Part shown: in pieces, positions 1 to 10,192 of the stretch | Numbering within the stretch: the first letter of the stretch is position 1 | Layout of the letters: each line of letters opens with the position of its first letter | DNA from: an uncultured Burkholderiales bacterium | GTDB taxonomy: Bacteria; Pseudomonadota; Gammaproteobacteria; Burkholderiales; Burkholderiaceae_C | DNA: 34,352 bases | Assembly: GCA_903906635.1 (NCBI GenBank) | Contig: CAIVLE010000138.1 | Coordinates: 1 to 34,352 of the forward strand | Direction: 5' to 3' | Translations under genes and position numbers: made by a program | Notes under the pieces: generated by a model | Database searches by the model: none | Seen by the model: the letters and a program-made list of their open reading frames with translations, nothing else | Told to the model about the DNA's origin: nothing

Positions 1-2
1 AC

Positions 3-2042
3 CACACCGAGGCCTTGGTCTCGGTCGACGTCAACTCTGCACGCTCCATCAAGGGGGGGGACATCGAAGAAACCGCCACCCGCACCAACCTGGAAGCCGC
101 TGACGAAGTGGCACGCCAGATGCGCTTGCGCGACTTGGGCGGGCTGATCGTGATCGACTTCATCGACATGGACGAATCACGCAACCGCCGCGATGTGGAA
201 AATCGCCTGCGCGATGCATTGCGTCAAGACCGTGCCCGTGTGCAGTTTGGCACCATCAGCAAGTTCGGCTTGATGGAAATGAGCCGTCAGCGTCTGCGCC
301 CGGCTCTGTCCGAAGGTGCCTCGATCCCATGCCCACGCTGCGGTGGTTCAGGCCATGTGCGTGACACGGAAAGCTCAGCGCTGCAAATTCTGCGGATCAT
401 TCAAGAAGAGTCGATGAAAGACAACACGGCCGCGGTTTACGCCCAGGTGCCGGTGGAAGTCGCATCTTTCTTATTGAACGAGAAACGCACAGAGATCGCC
501 AAGATCGAGTTGCAACAGCGCCTCAACGTGCTGCTGGTCCCCAACAAGTCGTTGGAGACGCCCAACTACAAGTTGGAACGCCTCAAGCATGACGACCCCC
601 GCCTGGACCGCATCGAGCCGAGCTACAAAATGGTCGAAGTGGTGGAAGACTCCACCGCCGTGACCCGTCGCTCACAAGAGCCCACCAATAAGCAAACGCC
701 CGTCATCAAGGGCGTGCTGCCCGATGCGCCTGCTCCGGTGGTGGAACCCAAACCCCCTGCAGCTCCCAAAGCTGTGGCCGCTTCTCCCGTGCCCAAGGCC
801 AAGCCAGCCGTGGCTCAAGCCGAAAAGGGTTTCTTTGGCTGGATCAAAGGTTTGTTCGGTGGCAGCGATGCCGCGCCAGCAACTCAACCTGTTGAAGTCA
901 AGCCGGAGGAGAAGAAAGACGCAAGACGCGATGGCCGTGGCCCGCGTGGTGAAGGCCGTGGTGAAGGCCGAGGCGAAGGTCGCGGACGCGGCGGCCGTGG
1001 GGGCCGTGGCAGCGATCGCGCCGAGCGCGGCGAAGGCCGTGGTGAACGCACCGAGCGCGTTGAAGGTCGCCCAGAAGGTCGCCCAGAAGGACGCGCTGAG
1101 GGCCGTAACGCCGAGCGTGGCGAAGCCCGCACGGGTGAGCGCCAAGAGCGCAATGGCGAACGCACGGACAACCGCACCGAACGCGGTGGTGAGCGTGGTG
1201 AGCGCGGAGAACGCGGTGAGGGCCGAGGCCCACGCCAAGAGCGCAACCGTGGCGGCCGCAACACTGCGGATGGCCAAAACAGCCGCCTTGGCGAAGCAAC
1301 CGCGGGCGTCAATGACAGCCCCGAAGCCCAAGCCGAGATGCGCGCCAAAGCACGCACCGAACGCATGGCCCGCGAAGAGCGCTCTGGCGAACCACAAGCC
1401 AGCGCAGATGCACCGCGCAACGAAGGCCGCCGCGAACGCAGCCCACGTGGAGAAAATCGCCGCGGTGAGCGTCCTGCGCGGCTTGACGAACCAGCCGATG
1501 CACAAGGCACACTACCGCTGACTGAGCAAGATGCGCAATTGGCGCCTGCAGCCTCACAAGCCAACGAGGACAACGCAGGCGAACGTCCACGCCGCTCCCG
1601 CGACCGCTATGGTCGTGATCGTCGTGAACGTTCAGACCGCACCCCGCGTGAAGAGAATCTGGCTTTTGATGCTCAGGACTCACAAGCTCAGCAAGCACCG
1701 CGCGAGTTGGAGGCGCAACAAGAAGCACCCCGTGCGCCAGAGCCCAGCAACCACATGCCAGCACCTGCTGCCTTGCCCCAGGCGGCATCAGCCCCGGCAG
1801 CTGCCCCTGCACCGCGTGGCATGCCACGCGTGCAACCGTTCACCCTGGTGGTGACGGATTTGGAAGCGATTGCCCAACACAGTGGCTTGCAGTGGGTCAA
1901 CTCCAACGCCGAGCGCGTTGCAGCAGTTCAAGCAGCTATCGCTGCTGAGCCCAAACCTGTGCATGTCCCACGCGAGCGTCCAGCGCCGCTGGTCTTGGAT
2001 GAAGGTCCTTTGGTGCTGGTGGAAACCCGCAAAGACCTGTAA
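3..2042 (+). CDS. rne: Ribonuclease E, C-terminal two thirds (5' end outside window)
   Basis: RNase E is the endoribonuclease that starts mRNA decay and matures rRNA and tRNA, and it scaffolds the degradosome. The frame is open to the left edge and reads [12 protein letters not shown], so the gene begins outside the window and the track start at 15 is not real. Visible are the first metal-binding Asp region (IDVNS-type), the second Asp region ([12 protein letters not shown]), and the zinc-link CPRCGGSG. The small domain ends near visible residue 220. The remaining ~450 residues are low-complexity: an A/P/K linker, then a long Arg/Gly/Glu tract rich in EGR, GER and RGG, then an A/P-rich tail ending in VLVETRKDL. 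In the family this half is disordered and binds RNA and partner proteins. Long ORFs in the other frames here are shadows caused by the GC-rich repeats. Confidence 0.96.
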   Translation, partial: HTEALVSVDVNSARSIKGGDIEETATRTNLEAADEVARQMRLRDLGGLIVIDFIDMDESRNRRDVENRLRDALRQDRARVQFGTISKFGLMEMSRQRLRPALSEGASIPCPRCGGSGHVRDTESSALQILRIIQEESMKDNTAAVYAQVPVEVASFLLNEKRTEIAKIELQQRLNVLLVPNKSLETPNYKLERLKHDDPRLDRIEPSYKMVEVVEDSTAVTRRSQEPTNKQTPVIKGVLPDAPAPVVEPKPPAAPKAVAASPVPKAKPAVAQAEKGFFGWIKGLFGGSDAAPATQPVEVKPEEKKDARRDGRGPRGEGRGEGRGEGRGRGGRGGRGSDRAERGEGRGERTERVEGRPEGRPEGRAEGRNAERGEARTGERQERNGERTDNRTERGGERGERGERGEGRGPRQERNRGGRNTADGQNSRLGEATAGVNDSPEAQAEMRAKARTERMAREERSGEPQASADAPRNEGRRERSPRGENRRGERPARLDEPADAQGTLPLTEQDAQLAPAASQANEDNAGERPRRSRDRYGRDRRERSDRTPREENLAFDAQDSQAQQAPRELEAQQEAPRAPEPSNHMPAPAALPQAASAPAAAPAPRGMPRVQPFTLVVTDLEAIAQHSGLQWVNSNAERVAAVQAAIAAEPKPVHVPRERPAPLVLDEGPLVLVETRKDL

Positions 2043-2056
2043 GGGTCTTTGTGACG

Positions 2057-2076
2057 AGCCGCTGAATTAAGCGGCT
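2057..2076. terminator. Short perfect hairpin between convergent rne and hemY
   Basis: AGCCGC and GCGGCT form a 6-bp perfect stem with an 8-nt loop. It lies just after the rne stop and includes the hemY stop codon. There is no T run on either side, so it is at best a weak or Rho-assisted bidirectional 3'-end structure. Confidence 0.3.
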
Positions 2077-3368
2077 GCCACCTCAGCGGCGCGTCTCCAG
2101 TACATCTGGGCACGCGCCGTTTCTTCTTTGTGCTCAGCCAATTGCGCCAACGTGCGCCAAGCTTGGCGTTGTAACTCGGCATCGGTGAGTTGAGGCGCCG
2201 CCAGCTCCAGCATTTGCTGCGCTTTGCCCCACAAGGAATGCTGCCAGCACACCATGCCGGACAAATACTGCAGTTCCACCCAGCGGGGGTAGACCTGGCG
2301 CGCGCGGTCGATGCTAGCCAACCAGTCGGCATCGGCAGGCATGCGTTCCAACGCGTGTGACAGCAACTGCACCACGCGCTGGCGAATCGCAGGCGTGCAG
2401 CTGTCGGCTTGCTGCACCATGCGGTTCCAAAGCGGTGTGAGCCAAGGCATCACCGACTCGGCTTGACCACTCAAATGCAACATCCGGTGCGACGCGTGCA
2501 ACACCACCTCAGGCAAAGCTTGCTCTTGGGGCTCTAAGGCGTCCCACGCGCGCTGCAGCTGGGTGTCGTCATGCGCATCGTTGAGACTGGAGATGGCCAA
2601 TTCACGCACCAAACTGTTGGCCGCTGTGGGGGCAAATGCGCCGTGCTTGGTCAACAAGCGAGCCGTGTCCAAGGCCAAAGCATATTGGCGGTTCAAACGC
2701 GTGGCTTTGAGGCGCATGCGCAAGCTGAGTGTGCGCCGAGCCGTGCCCTGGGGCAGGCTGTCGAGCCAGTGCAAGGCTTGGGGAGCATCACGGTCGCTGA
2801 GGGACCACCGGGCAGCGCCCAACTTGGCTGCGTCCATAGCCTCGCGCATGGCCTCGCCGGGATGCTGCTCGGCCAGCGCAAGCGCTGATTGAAAATGCGT
2901 GTCGCGGGTTTCACGATCTCGCAATGCTTGCGCACTTTCTGCCGCCATCAAGTGAGCCAATGCCCGCAACTGCTGGACGTGGCGTGGCGCCGGGTCGGCC
3001 AGGGTGCGGGTGGCACCCAGCAACACTTCGAGCTCCAAGACCTGTTGGGCTGACTTGACGGCACGCAGATAACGGCCCGACATCCATTGCGTCAACGCGT
3101 CCAAGAACGCTGCGTGCATGGCACGTTCCTTTTGCTGCAAACGCCAGCGACGGGCTTGATGTGGCAAGTCCAGCAAAGCTGACAAAGCACGCCACGCCAA
3201 ATGCACGGTGATGAACACCAACACCAGCACAGCCAAGGCCAAATTCAAGGACACATCCAAGCGGTAAGGCGCCCAAAACACTGTCACCGTGCTTTGGTTG
3301 CCACCCGCCAGCAACGCCGAGGCCACCGCCACACCAAACAAAGCCACCAACCATAGTGCCGCTCTCAT
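2067..3368 (-). CDS. hemY: HemY-like protein, last gene of the haem operon
   Basis: This is the proteobacterial HemY family (HemY N-terminal domain plus TPR-like helices), not the unrelated protoporphyrinogen oxidase of the same name. It is an inner-membrane protein linked to the late haem pathway, and its exact role is not settled. Seen: two N-terminal membrane segments (about residues 3-22 and 40-62) around the typical short loop with VFWAPYRLDVS, followed by a long alpha-helical region rich in Leu, Ala and Trp. The length of 433 residues is normal. It starts 1 nt after the hemX stop, so it is translated from the same message as hemC-hemD-hemX. The identification rests on the N-terminal pattern and on operon position. 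Confidence 0.9.
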   Translation of the reverse strand: MRAALWLVALFGVAVASALLAGGNQSTVTVFWAPYRLDVSLNLALAVLVLVFITVHLAWRALSALLDLPHQARRWRLQQKERAMHAAFLDALTQWMSGRYLRAVKSAQQVLELEVLLGATRTLADPAPRHVQQLRALAHLMAAESAQALRDRETRDTHFQSALALAEQHPGEAMREAMDAAKLGAARWSLSDRDAPQALHWLDSLPQGTARRTLSLRMRLKATRLNRQYALALDTARLLTKHGAFAPTAANSLVRELAISSLNDAHDDTQLQRAWDALEPQEQALPEVVLHASHRMLHLSGQAESVMPWLTPLWNRMVQQADSCTPAIRQRVVQLLSHALERMPADADWLASIDRARQVYPRWVELQYLSGMVCWQHSLWGKAQQMLELAAPQLTDAELQRQAWRTLAQLAEHKEETARAQMYWRRAAEVAAA

Positions 3369-3369
3369 C

Positions 3370-4452
3370 TCAACGCCCCGCCGCAGCCGTGGTGAGCGCC
3401 GCCAAGCTGTCGTCCACTCTAGGCAAATCGGTTTGCTTGGCTTGCGCTAAAACATCGCGCGCCAGTGCCAAGGTGGATTGGCCTTGACGACTTTGGGTGT
3501 CAAAGTACTGCGTCACATCGCGGATCACCAAATTCAAATCCGAACGCACCACGTCAAAGTGACGCGCCAACAAACCCAATCGCACGTTCAAAATGCGCAA
3601 CTTCAAGTTCTCACGCACAAAGTAACTTTGGTCAGGCGCTAGCAAACTGGCCTCGGGACGGTCGACACGGCTGATGCGGATCAAACCCCGCACGTCATCC
3701 CAGATGCCCGCCAGGGTGTACTCCCACCAACTCGCGCTGATGGCGCTGGCCCAGCTGTTTTCTGGCTTGACCTGCACCGGCTTGTTCGCTGCGGCAACGC
3801 CCACTGCGTTCAGCATGGGCAGGTTGTCTACGGCATTGACGAGTTCATCGAGCTTGATCAACAAACTGGGCGTGTCCGTGACTGCCGTGGCTTTGATGCG
3901 TTCGATGTCACGCGTGAGCGCCCGCAACACCGGCGCGAGTCGGGGCTGAGCCACCTTGGTCAAACGCTGTTCGGCCGTCTTCAACGCGGCCAGCAAAGGT
4001 TGCACACTGCCCGTGAGTTGGGACTGCTGTTGTGCCAAGCGCAGCGCAGACTCGATGTCGACCACCAGGTTCTCGTCGCGTGAACGCGACAAGCTTTGCA
4101 TCAGCTCCTCGAGTTGGCTGCGTTGCAAAGACACTTCGCTGAGCTTGGCATCCGTCACCGCTAATCGTGCAGCGGTCTCTCGCGCCAACTCCTCGGCTTG
4201 CTTGGCACTCAAGCGAGCTTGCACCGCTTGGCTGCCACTGTCCGCACTTTGACGCGCCAATTGTTCTTGTATGCCCGACAACTTGAGCCACATGCTGCCA
4301 GCCCCCACCGCGCCAACCAGTGCCAGCGCACCGATGCTGCGTGTGATCCACAGCGAGCTTGGATTTGCTGACACGGACAAACCCTGCTCAGCCTCTTGAA
4401 CAGGCTTGGGATGGGAGGGATTCAGGGGAGGATCGACATGCTCAGGCTTCAT
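3370..4452 (-). CDS. hemX: HemX-like membrane protein (uroporphyrinogen-III C-methyltransferase family label)
   Basis: HemX sits between hemD and hemY in many proteobacteria. Databases often call it uroporphyrinogen-III C-methyltransferase, but I see no SAM-dependent methyltransferase motif here, and the family role is unclear. Seen: a Pro-rich cytoplasmic N-terminus of about 33 residues, a single membrane segment (about residues 34-56, ALALVGAVGAGSMWL), then a predicted coiled coil (about 60-130, heavy in Gln, Glu, Ala and Arg), then a conserved helical domain with SWWEYTLAGIWDDVRGLIRI. The ATG lies within the overlapping end of hemD (4 nt, ATGA type), which suggests translational coupling. 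Confidence 0.88.
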   Translation of the reverse strand: MKPEHVDPPLNPSHPKPVQEAEQGLSVSANPSSLWITRSIGALALVGAVGAGSMWLKLSGIQEQLARQSADSGSQAVQARLSAKQAEELARETAARLAVTDAKLSEVSLQRSQLEELMQSLSRSRDENLVVDIESALRLAQQQSQLTGSVQPLLAALKTAEQRLTKVAQPRLAPVLRALTRDIERIKATAVTDTPSLLIKLDELVNAVDNLPMLNAVGVAAANKPVQVKPENSWASAISASWWEYTLAGIWDDVRGLIRISRVDRPEASLLAPDQSYFVRENLKLRILNVRLGLLARHFDVVRSDLNLVIRDVTQYFDTQSRQGQSTLALARDVLAQAKQTDLPRVDDSLAALTTAAAGR

Positions 4453-5267
4453 GCCAACGATTCTAATGACGCCAACACATCGGCCAAGACCGGACGCGCC
4501 ACCAGGACTTGACCAAAACCCAAGGCCTGCGCAGCCTGGCCAATGCGCGCGTGGGTCACGATGCAGCGCGAACTCGACCAGTCCTGCGCAGGCAAACAGC
4601 GCTGGAGGTTAGCCACAGCCTGCGAGCTGCTCAAACACCAGACGCTGCCATCGGTCGCCGCAAGCGCCGCCTGGCTGCGCTGCGCCTGAGACCAAACCGG
4701 TGCTTGGCGCTGATACGCCACCACAAAATGCACAGGCACCTGAACACTCTGGAGTTGCTGAGCCAGCCAATCTCGGCCAAAGCCGGTGGCATCAGCGTCT
4801 GGGTTCAAATTTTGGGGTCCCACGTCGCGCCCCCGCACAATCAACACCGGCTGGCCACTTGCCACCTGAGGATGAACCTCTTGCCAAAGCGCCTCCGAGT
4901 CAAATTGCCCGCCCTGCTCGTTTGGACTGTCGATCAGCCTGGGGGGCACGCCCGCTTTGAGCAGTGCTTTATGGGTACCAGGGCCCGTAGCCCAGCAGCG
5001 TGTGTGGTCATCGCGCCAAGCATGGCTTTGGGGCTGACGCGCAAAAAAACAACGCACTGCTGGCGCACTCACAAACATCACCGCCTGCCATTGCCCCCAG
5101 CGTGACCAGGCCCGCTCGATTGGCTCCACTTCAGGCGCGGGTGCAATGTCAATCAGCGCCATCGCCTGCGCGTCGTAACCCGCCTGTTGCAAGGCTGCGA
5201 CCCAGACAGGTGCATCACTGGCAGGACGGGTGATCAATACGCGCACAGCACCCGCCTTTCTTGTCAA
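4449..5267 (-). CDS. hemD: Uroporphyrinogen-III synthase
   Basis: HemD cyclises hydroxymethylbilane to uroporphyrinogen III and inverts ring D, in the cytosol. This 272-residue protein begins with the family-typical [24 protein letters not shown] and has the middle segment [16 protein letters not shown], a common HemD signature. The family is very divergent, so position counts: the ATG overlaps the hemC stop by 4 nt, and its own stop overlaps the hemX start by 4 nt. The order hemC-hemD-hemX-hemY is the classic proteobacterial arrangement. No defect is visible. Confidence 0.93.
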   Translation of the reverse strand: MTRKAGAVRVLITRPASDAPVWVAALQQAGYDAQAMALIDIAPAPEVEPIERAWSRWGQWQAVMFVSAPAVRCFFARQPQSHAWRDDHTRCWATGPGTHKALLKAGVPPRLIDSPNEQGGQFDSEALWQEVHPQVASGQPVLIVRGRDVGPQNLNPDADATGFGRDWLAQQLQSVQVPVHFVVAYQRQAPVWSQAQRSQAALAATDGSVWCLSSSQAVANLQRCLPAQDWSSSRCIVTHARIGQAAQALGFGQVLVARPVLADVLASLESLA

Positions 5268-6202
5268 GCCGCGCCCTGCGCTTGCAGCTGGGCGGCCACC
5301 GACTCACCCAACTCACGCGCCAAAGACTGTGCTTGGGGGTCAGCGCGGTCGAGCGCCAATTCGCCTTGGGCTCTCAGCAACACGGGCGAGCCCAGCGGGT
5401 CCCCCCAGGCAGCTTGCAACTCAAGCACCCCCTCGCGCCACACCGCATGAGCGGCCAAGGGCATGGAACAGCTCCCGCCCATCGTACGGCTTACAGCACG
5501 CTCGGCCGTCACGGCCAACCAGGTGGTCACATCGGCCAGCGGCGCCAAGGCTTGGGCCACTTCGGGATGGGCACTGCGCACCTCGATGCCCAAAGCGCCT
5601 TGCCCCGCAGCAGGCAGCATCTCGTGGGTGTCAAAGATATGACGAATGCGCTCCTGTAGCCCCAGACGCTTCAACCCCGCTGCGGCCAACACGATCCCGT
5701 CGTACTGCCCCTCGTCCAACTTGCGCAAGCGGGTGTCCAAATTGCCGCGCAACGGTTCAATCTTCAAATCGGGCCGCAAAGCACGCAACAACACCGTGCG
5801 ACGCAAGCTCGAGGTACCGACCACCCCACCAAGCGGCAAATCGTTGAGACTGGCAAAGCGCGGAGACACCCAGGCATCGCGCGGGTCTTCACGGGTCATC
5901 ACACAGGCCAAATCAAAGCCCACAGGCAAATCCATCGGCACATCTTTGAGGGAATGAACTGCCAAATTGGCGCGACCTTCCTCCAGCGCCACCTCCAGTT
6001 CTTTGACAAACAACCCTTTGCCCCCCACCTTGCTGAGAGAGCGATCCAAAATTTGGTCACCCTGAGTGGTCATGCCCAGCAACGACACGCTGTGACCTAA
6101 CTGTTGCAGCAAATCTTGAACATGATGTGCTTGCCACATGGCCAAACGGCTTTCTCGGGTGGCAATGATCAGGGAGGTTTTGGAAAATGAGGCGTTGGAC
6201 AA
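5264..6202 (-). CDS. hemC: Hydroxymethylbilane synthase (porphobilinogen deaminase)
   Basis: HemC joins four porphobilinogen molecules into hydroxymethylbilane. Visible motifs are [17 protein letters not shown] at the N-terminus, the catalytic Asp in [11 protein letters not shown], the substrate-binding GTSSLRR, and the dipyrromethane-cofactor Cys in [11 protein letters not shown]. The track ORF opens at 6334, but the extra 44 residues do not look like HemC and would run into the argH promoter and start. I chose the TTG at 6202 ([11 protein letters not shown]), which gives 312 residues, the usual length. Only a weak AGCGAG precedes it, so the start is uncertain by some codons. It heads the hem operon and is divergent from argH, about 115 nt away. 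Confidence 0.94.
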   Translation of the reverse strand: MSNASFSKTSLIIATRESRLAMWQAHHVQDLLQQLGHSVSLLGMTTQGDQILDRSLSKVGGKGLFVKELEVALEEGRANLAVHSLKDVPMDLPVGFDLACVMTREDPRDAWVSPRFASLNDLPLGGVVGTSSLRRTVLLRALRPDLKIEPLRGNLDTRLRKLDEGQYDGIVLAAAGLKRLGLQERIRHIFDTHEMLPAAGQGALGIEVRSAHPEVAQALAPLADVTTWLAVTAERAVSRTMGGSCSMPLAAHAVWREGVLELQAAWGDPLGSPVLLRAQGELALDRADPQAQSLARELGESVAAQLQAQGAA

Positions 6203-6303
6203 AGCTGCAAACTCGCTGTGAGTGAAATTTAAATCGAGATTCTTTAAATGGTAGCAGGCACCTTGAAATACAAGCTGCCTGTGCCCCTGCATGGCGGGAC
6301 CGA

Positions 6304-6309
6304 TAAAAT
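6304..6309 (+). promoter_or_regulatory. Possible -10 element just upstream of argH
   Basis: TAAAAT lies 7 nt before the argH ATG at 6317. If used as a sigma70 -10 box, transcription would begin at or next to the start codon, giving a leaderless or near-leaderless mRNA. No convincing -35 was found at 17 nt spacing. There is also no good ribosome binding site before the ATG, which fits but does not prove the idea. Confidence 0.3.
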
Positions 6310-6316
6310 CTTGGAC

Positions 6317-7769
<1,453 letters not shown>

Positions 7770-7770
<1 letters not shown>

Positions 7771-8246
7771 TGTCAGACGACAAAGCTCAGCGAAACGCGC
7801 TCCACGCCATTGCGTGCTTTGAAGCCATCAAGGGGGTGGCTGCATGCGCTGTGTTGATTGGCGTGCTGGACCTGCTTCACCACGATGTTCGCGCTTTGGC
7901 GATGGCCCTGATTGGCCGCTTTGGCCTCGACCCCCAAGCGCATTACCCTTCCGTGTTGTTGCACTACGCCGAGTTGCTACCCCATGCTGACGTCCAGATG
8001 CTGGTCTTGCTCGGCCTGGCCTACATTGCCCTGCGCTTTGTGGAGGCTGCAGGGCTGTGGCTTGGCAAAGCGTGGGGCGAGTACTTGGGGGCCTTGTCGG
8101 GGGGAATCTACATTCCGTTTGAAGTCACGCACCTCATCCATGAACCGTCGATGTTCAACTTGGGCGTGGTGCTGCTCAATGTGGTGATCGTGGGCTACTT
8201 GGCCCGTGTGTTGTGGCAACGTCACCAAGAACACACGGCTTCGTGA
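7770..8246 (+). CDS. DUF2127 family integral membrane protein
   Basis: This small membrane protein has 158 residues. Seen: the N-terminal ALHAIACFEAIKGVAA typical of DUF2127, then about four hydrophobic segments (roughly 20-40, 72-100, 103-118 and 130-150), with charged and aromatic residues between them (KAWGEYLGALSGGIYIPFE). The family is widespread in bacteria and its function is unknown. The start codon overlaps the argH stop in TGATG, so it is probably co-translated with argH, though no link to arginine metabolism is known. The assignment comes from remembered family pattern. Confidence 0.82.
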
Positions 8247-8314
8247 CCCACATCCAGCGCTGCCCCAAGCGGCGATGCTCTTGGCTTTGCCTGTGACGTC
8301 GCGGCACAAGCCGT

Positions 8315-8545
8315 TTAGGCGCTCTTTTTCTTCTGAACGTCTTCCCAATGTGCCCGGTGCGAAGAGGACTCATGGTCCCATTTGAACAAGTCAGGGTACT
8401 TTTGCATGACCATTCGGATGACTTGACTCGACTCCATGGCGCTCAAACCGTAAGCATTTTTCAATGAATCTCGGGTGGCGAAGCCATGTTGCGTGGCAAC
8501 GTCGACGATCATTTGAAAACTTTTTTGGAATTCTTTGTCATCCAT
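8315..8545 (-). CDS. Small soluble protein of unknown function (76 aa)
   Basis: I do not recognise a named family. The protein reads MDDKEFQKSFQMIVDVATQ and ends in WEDVQKKKSA. It is highly charged, has no membrane segment or signal peptide, and looks alpha-helical. A helix-turn-helix-like stretch (GFATRDSLKNAYGLSAMES) followed by SQVIRMVMQKYPDLFKW is suggestive of a small winged-helix or antitoxin-like fold, but that is a guess. The track opens at a TTG (8551), and I prefer the ATG at 8545. It is convergent with the DUF2127 gene and divergent from the lactate-type dehydrogenase, with an AT-rich region behind it. Codon use and sensible amino acid content support a real gene. Confidence 0.6.
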   Translation of the reverse strand: MDDKEFQKSFQMIVDVATQHGFATRDSLKNAYGLSAMESSQVIRMVMQKYPDLFKWDHESSSHRAHWEDVQKKKSA

Positions 8546-8580
8546 GATCAAAAGTTTTTGAACTGCTGCAAAGCCGTCGA

Positions 8581-8609
8581 TTGATAATTTCTAAATTTTA
8601 GAATATTCA
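8581..8609 (+). promoter_or_regulatory. Sigma70-like promoter with a perfect dyad filling its spacer
   Basis: TTGATA (8581-8586) and TATTCA (8604-8609) are separated by 17 nt, a good sigma70 layout reading toward the dehydrogenase gene at 8780. The spacer contains TTCTAAA-T-TTTAGAA (8589-8603), a perfect 15-nt dyad, which is the expected geometry for a repressor operator. The leader would be about 165 nt. The same dyad lies 44 nt upstream of the small gene on the other strand, so it could control both. Inferred from sequence only. Confidence 0.45.
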
Positions 8610-8779
8610 GTGATCAATTTTTTATTTTTTTGCCCATATTTAGACTCACTTGCATGACAAAGCGCTCATCAAGACCGGGGCCTAGATCGAAAAAATTTCA
8701 ATCTGCCTGTCCCATGCATCACAAGCCAAGAGGCGAGTGAACGCTAGGATCACATTTTTAAGAATTCGGAGCCCCACTC

Positions 8780-9934
8780 ATGCCAGTGATCACCAACATC
8801 GAAGACCTGCGCGTTTTGGCCCAAAAGCGTGTGCCCCGCATGTTCTACGACTACGCCGATTCAGGCAGTTGGACCGAGGGCACCTACCGCGCCAACGAAA
8901 GCGATTTCCAAAAAATCAAATTGCGCCAGCGCGTCGCGGTGAACATGGAAAACCGCAGCACCGCCACCCACATGGTCGGCGTGCCCACCAAAATGCCCGT
9001 GGCCATTGCGCCGGTTGGCCTGACCGGCATGCAAAGCGCCGATGGCGAAATCAAGGCCGCCCGGGCTGCCGAAAAATTTGGCATTCCCTTCATTTTGTCG
9101 ACCATGAGCATTTGCTCAATAGAAGACATTGCCCAACACACCCGTGCGCCCTTCATGTTTCAGCTCTACATGATGCGCGACCGCGAGGCCATGGCCCAAA
9201 TGATCGAGCGCGTGCGCAAGGCCGGTTGCAGCGCCTTGGTGCTCACGCTGGACCTGCAGGTGATTGGCCAGCGCCACAAAGACCTTAAAAATGGTCTCAC
9301 CGCACCTCCCCGCCCCACGCTCGCCAACATCTTGAACTTGATGACCAAACCGCGCTGGTGCATCGGCATGGCGGGCACTCGCCGTCACACCTTTGGCAAC
9401 TTGGTGGGTCACGTCAAAGGCGTGAGCGACATGAACTCCCTGTCTGCCTGGACCAATGAGCAATTTGACCCACGTCTGTCGTGGGCCGATGTGGCCTGGG
9501 TCAAACAGCAGTGGGGCGGCAAGCTGATCCTCAAAGGCATCCAAGACGTAGAAGACGCCAAACTCGCCGTGCAAAGCGGTGCTGATGCGCTGGTGGTGAG
9601 CAACCACGGAGGCCGTCAACTCGATGGTGCGCAGTCCAGCATTGAGGCGCTGCCAGCCATCGTGGCAGCGGTAGGCTCAGACATTGAGGTGTGGATGGAT
9701 GGCGGCATTCGCTCAGGCCAAGACGTGCTCAAGGCATGGGCCCTGGGTGCACGCGGCACGTTGATTGGCCGCGCCATGGTCTATGGCTTGGGTGCGATGG
9801 GCGAAGAAGGCGTGAGCAAAGCACTGCAAATCATCCACAAAGAGCTCGATGTCACCATGGCATTTTGCGGCCACACCCAGATTCACAACGTGGACCAAAG
9901 CATCTTGCTGCCGGGTACGTTCCCCAAAGCCTGA
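8780..9934 (+). CDS. lldD: FMN-dependent alpha-hydroxy-acid dehydrogenase (L-lactate dehydrogenase type)
   Basis: The enzyme oxidises an L-2-hydroxy acid such as lactate to the keto acid, using FMN and passing electrons to the respiratory chain. Seen: FYDYADSGSWTEGTY near the N-terminus (substrate Tyr), PVAIAPVGLTGM (flavin site), the Lys in GGKLILKGI, the catalytic base His and Arg in VVSNHGGRQLDGA, and DGGIRSGQDVLKA (phosphate binding). The length of 384 matches LldD-type enzymes. A GGAG lies 10 nt before the ATG. The true substrate could instead be mandelate, glycolate or another hydroxy acid, so the gene symbol is tentative. No lactate permease or regulator lies nearby. A promoter with an operator-like dyad lies upstream. 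Confidence 0.9.
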   Translation: MPVITNIEDLRVLAQKRVPRMFYDYADSGSWTEGTYRANESDFQKIKLRQRVAVNMENRSTATHMVGVPTKMPVAIAPVGLTGMQSADGEIKAARAAEKFGIPFILSTMSICSIEDIAQHTRAPFMFQLYMMRDREAMAQMIERVRKAGCSALVLTLDLQVIGQRHKDLKNGLTAPPRPTLANILNLMTKPRWCIGMAGTRRHTFGNLVGHVKGVSDMNSLSAWTNEQFDPRLSWADVAWVKQQWGGKLILKGIQDVEDAKLAVQSGADALVVSNHGGRQLDGAQSSIEALPAIVAAVGSDIEVWMDGGIRSGQDVLKAWALGARGTLIGRAMVYGLGAMGEEGVSKALQIIHKELDVTMAFCGHTQIHNVDQSILLPGTFPKA

Positions 9935-9946
9935 ACGCGTCACAGC

Positions 9947-10141
9947 TCAGGACTTGGCTTTCTCGCTCCACAACTCGCCACCCGTGGCCCAGTTTTGACG
10001 CTTGATGTCATAAAACAAAATGTCCACGCCATCGGGTTGACCGCCTAACACTTTGCAGGTCACCTCGGTGATGGCTCTGGCCAGTTCACGTTTTTGCTCC
10101 ACGGTACGGCCTTCAAACAAATCAATGCGGATGGTTGGCAT
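9947..10141 (-). CDS. 4-oxalocrotonate tautomerase family protein (64 aa)
   Basis: Small tautomerases of this family form hexamers and use the amino-terminal proline, exposed after Met removal, as general base. Seen: MPTIRIDLFEGRTVEQKREL with Pro directly after Met, followed by the typical ITEVTCKVLGGQPDGVDILFYDI. The track reports a 448-residue ORF from 11293, but everything before this Met is antisense to dinB. The correct ATG at 10141 is preceded by AGGAG with 7 nt spacing, which settles the start. It is convergent with the hydroxy-acid dehydrogenase (12 nt gap) and divergent from dinB. The natural substrate cannot be deduced. Confidence 0.9.
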   Translation of the reverse strand: MPTIRIDLFEGRTVEQKRELARAITEVTCKVLGGQPDGVDILFYDIKRQNWATGGELWSEKAKS

Positions 10142-10192
10142 CTCAGACTCCTGGGGGGGGTTATAAATGGCTGCGATTATGCTTGGGGGGCT

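Noticed and set aside
672-1573. Several long ORFs in other frames over rne (265, 277 and 229 aa)
   Set aside because: They are shadows of the repetitive GC-rich Arg/Gly/Glu tract and have Ala/Arg/Ser-only compositions with no ribosome sites.
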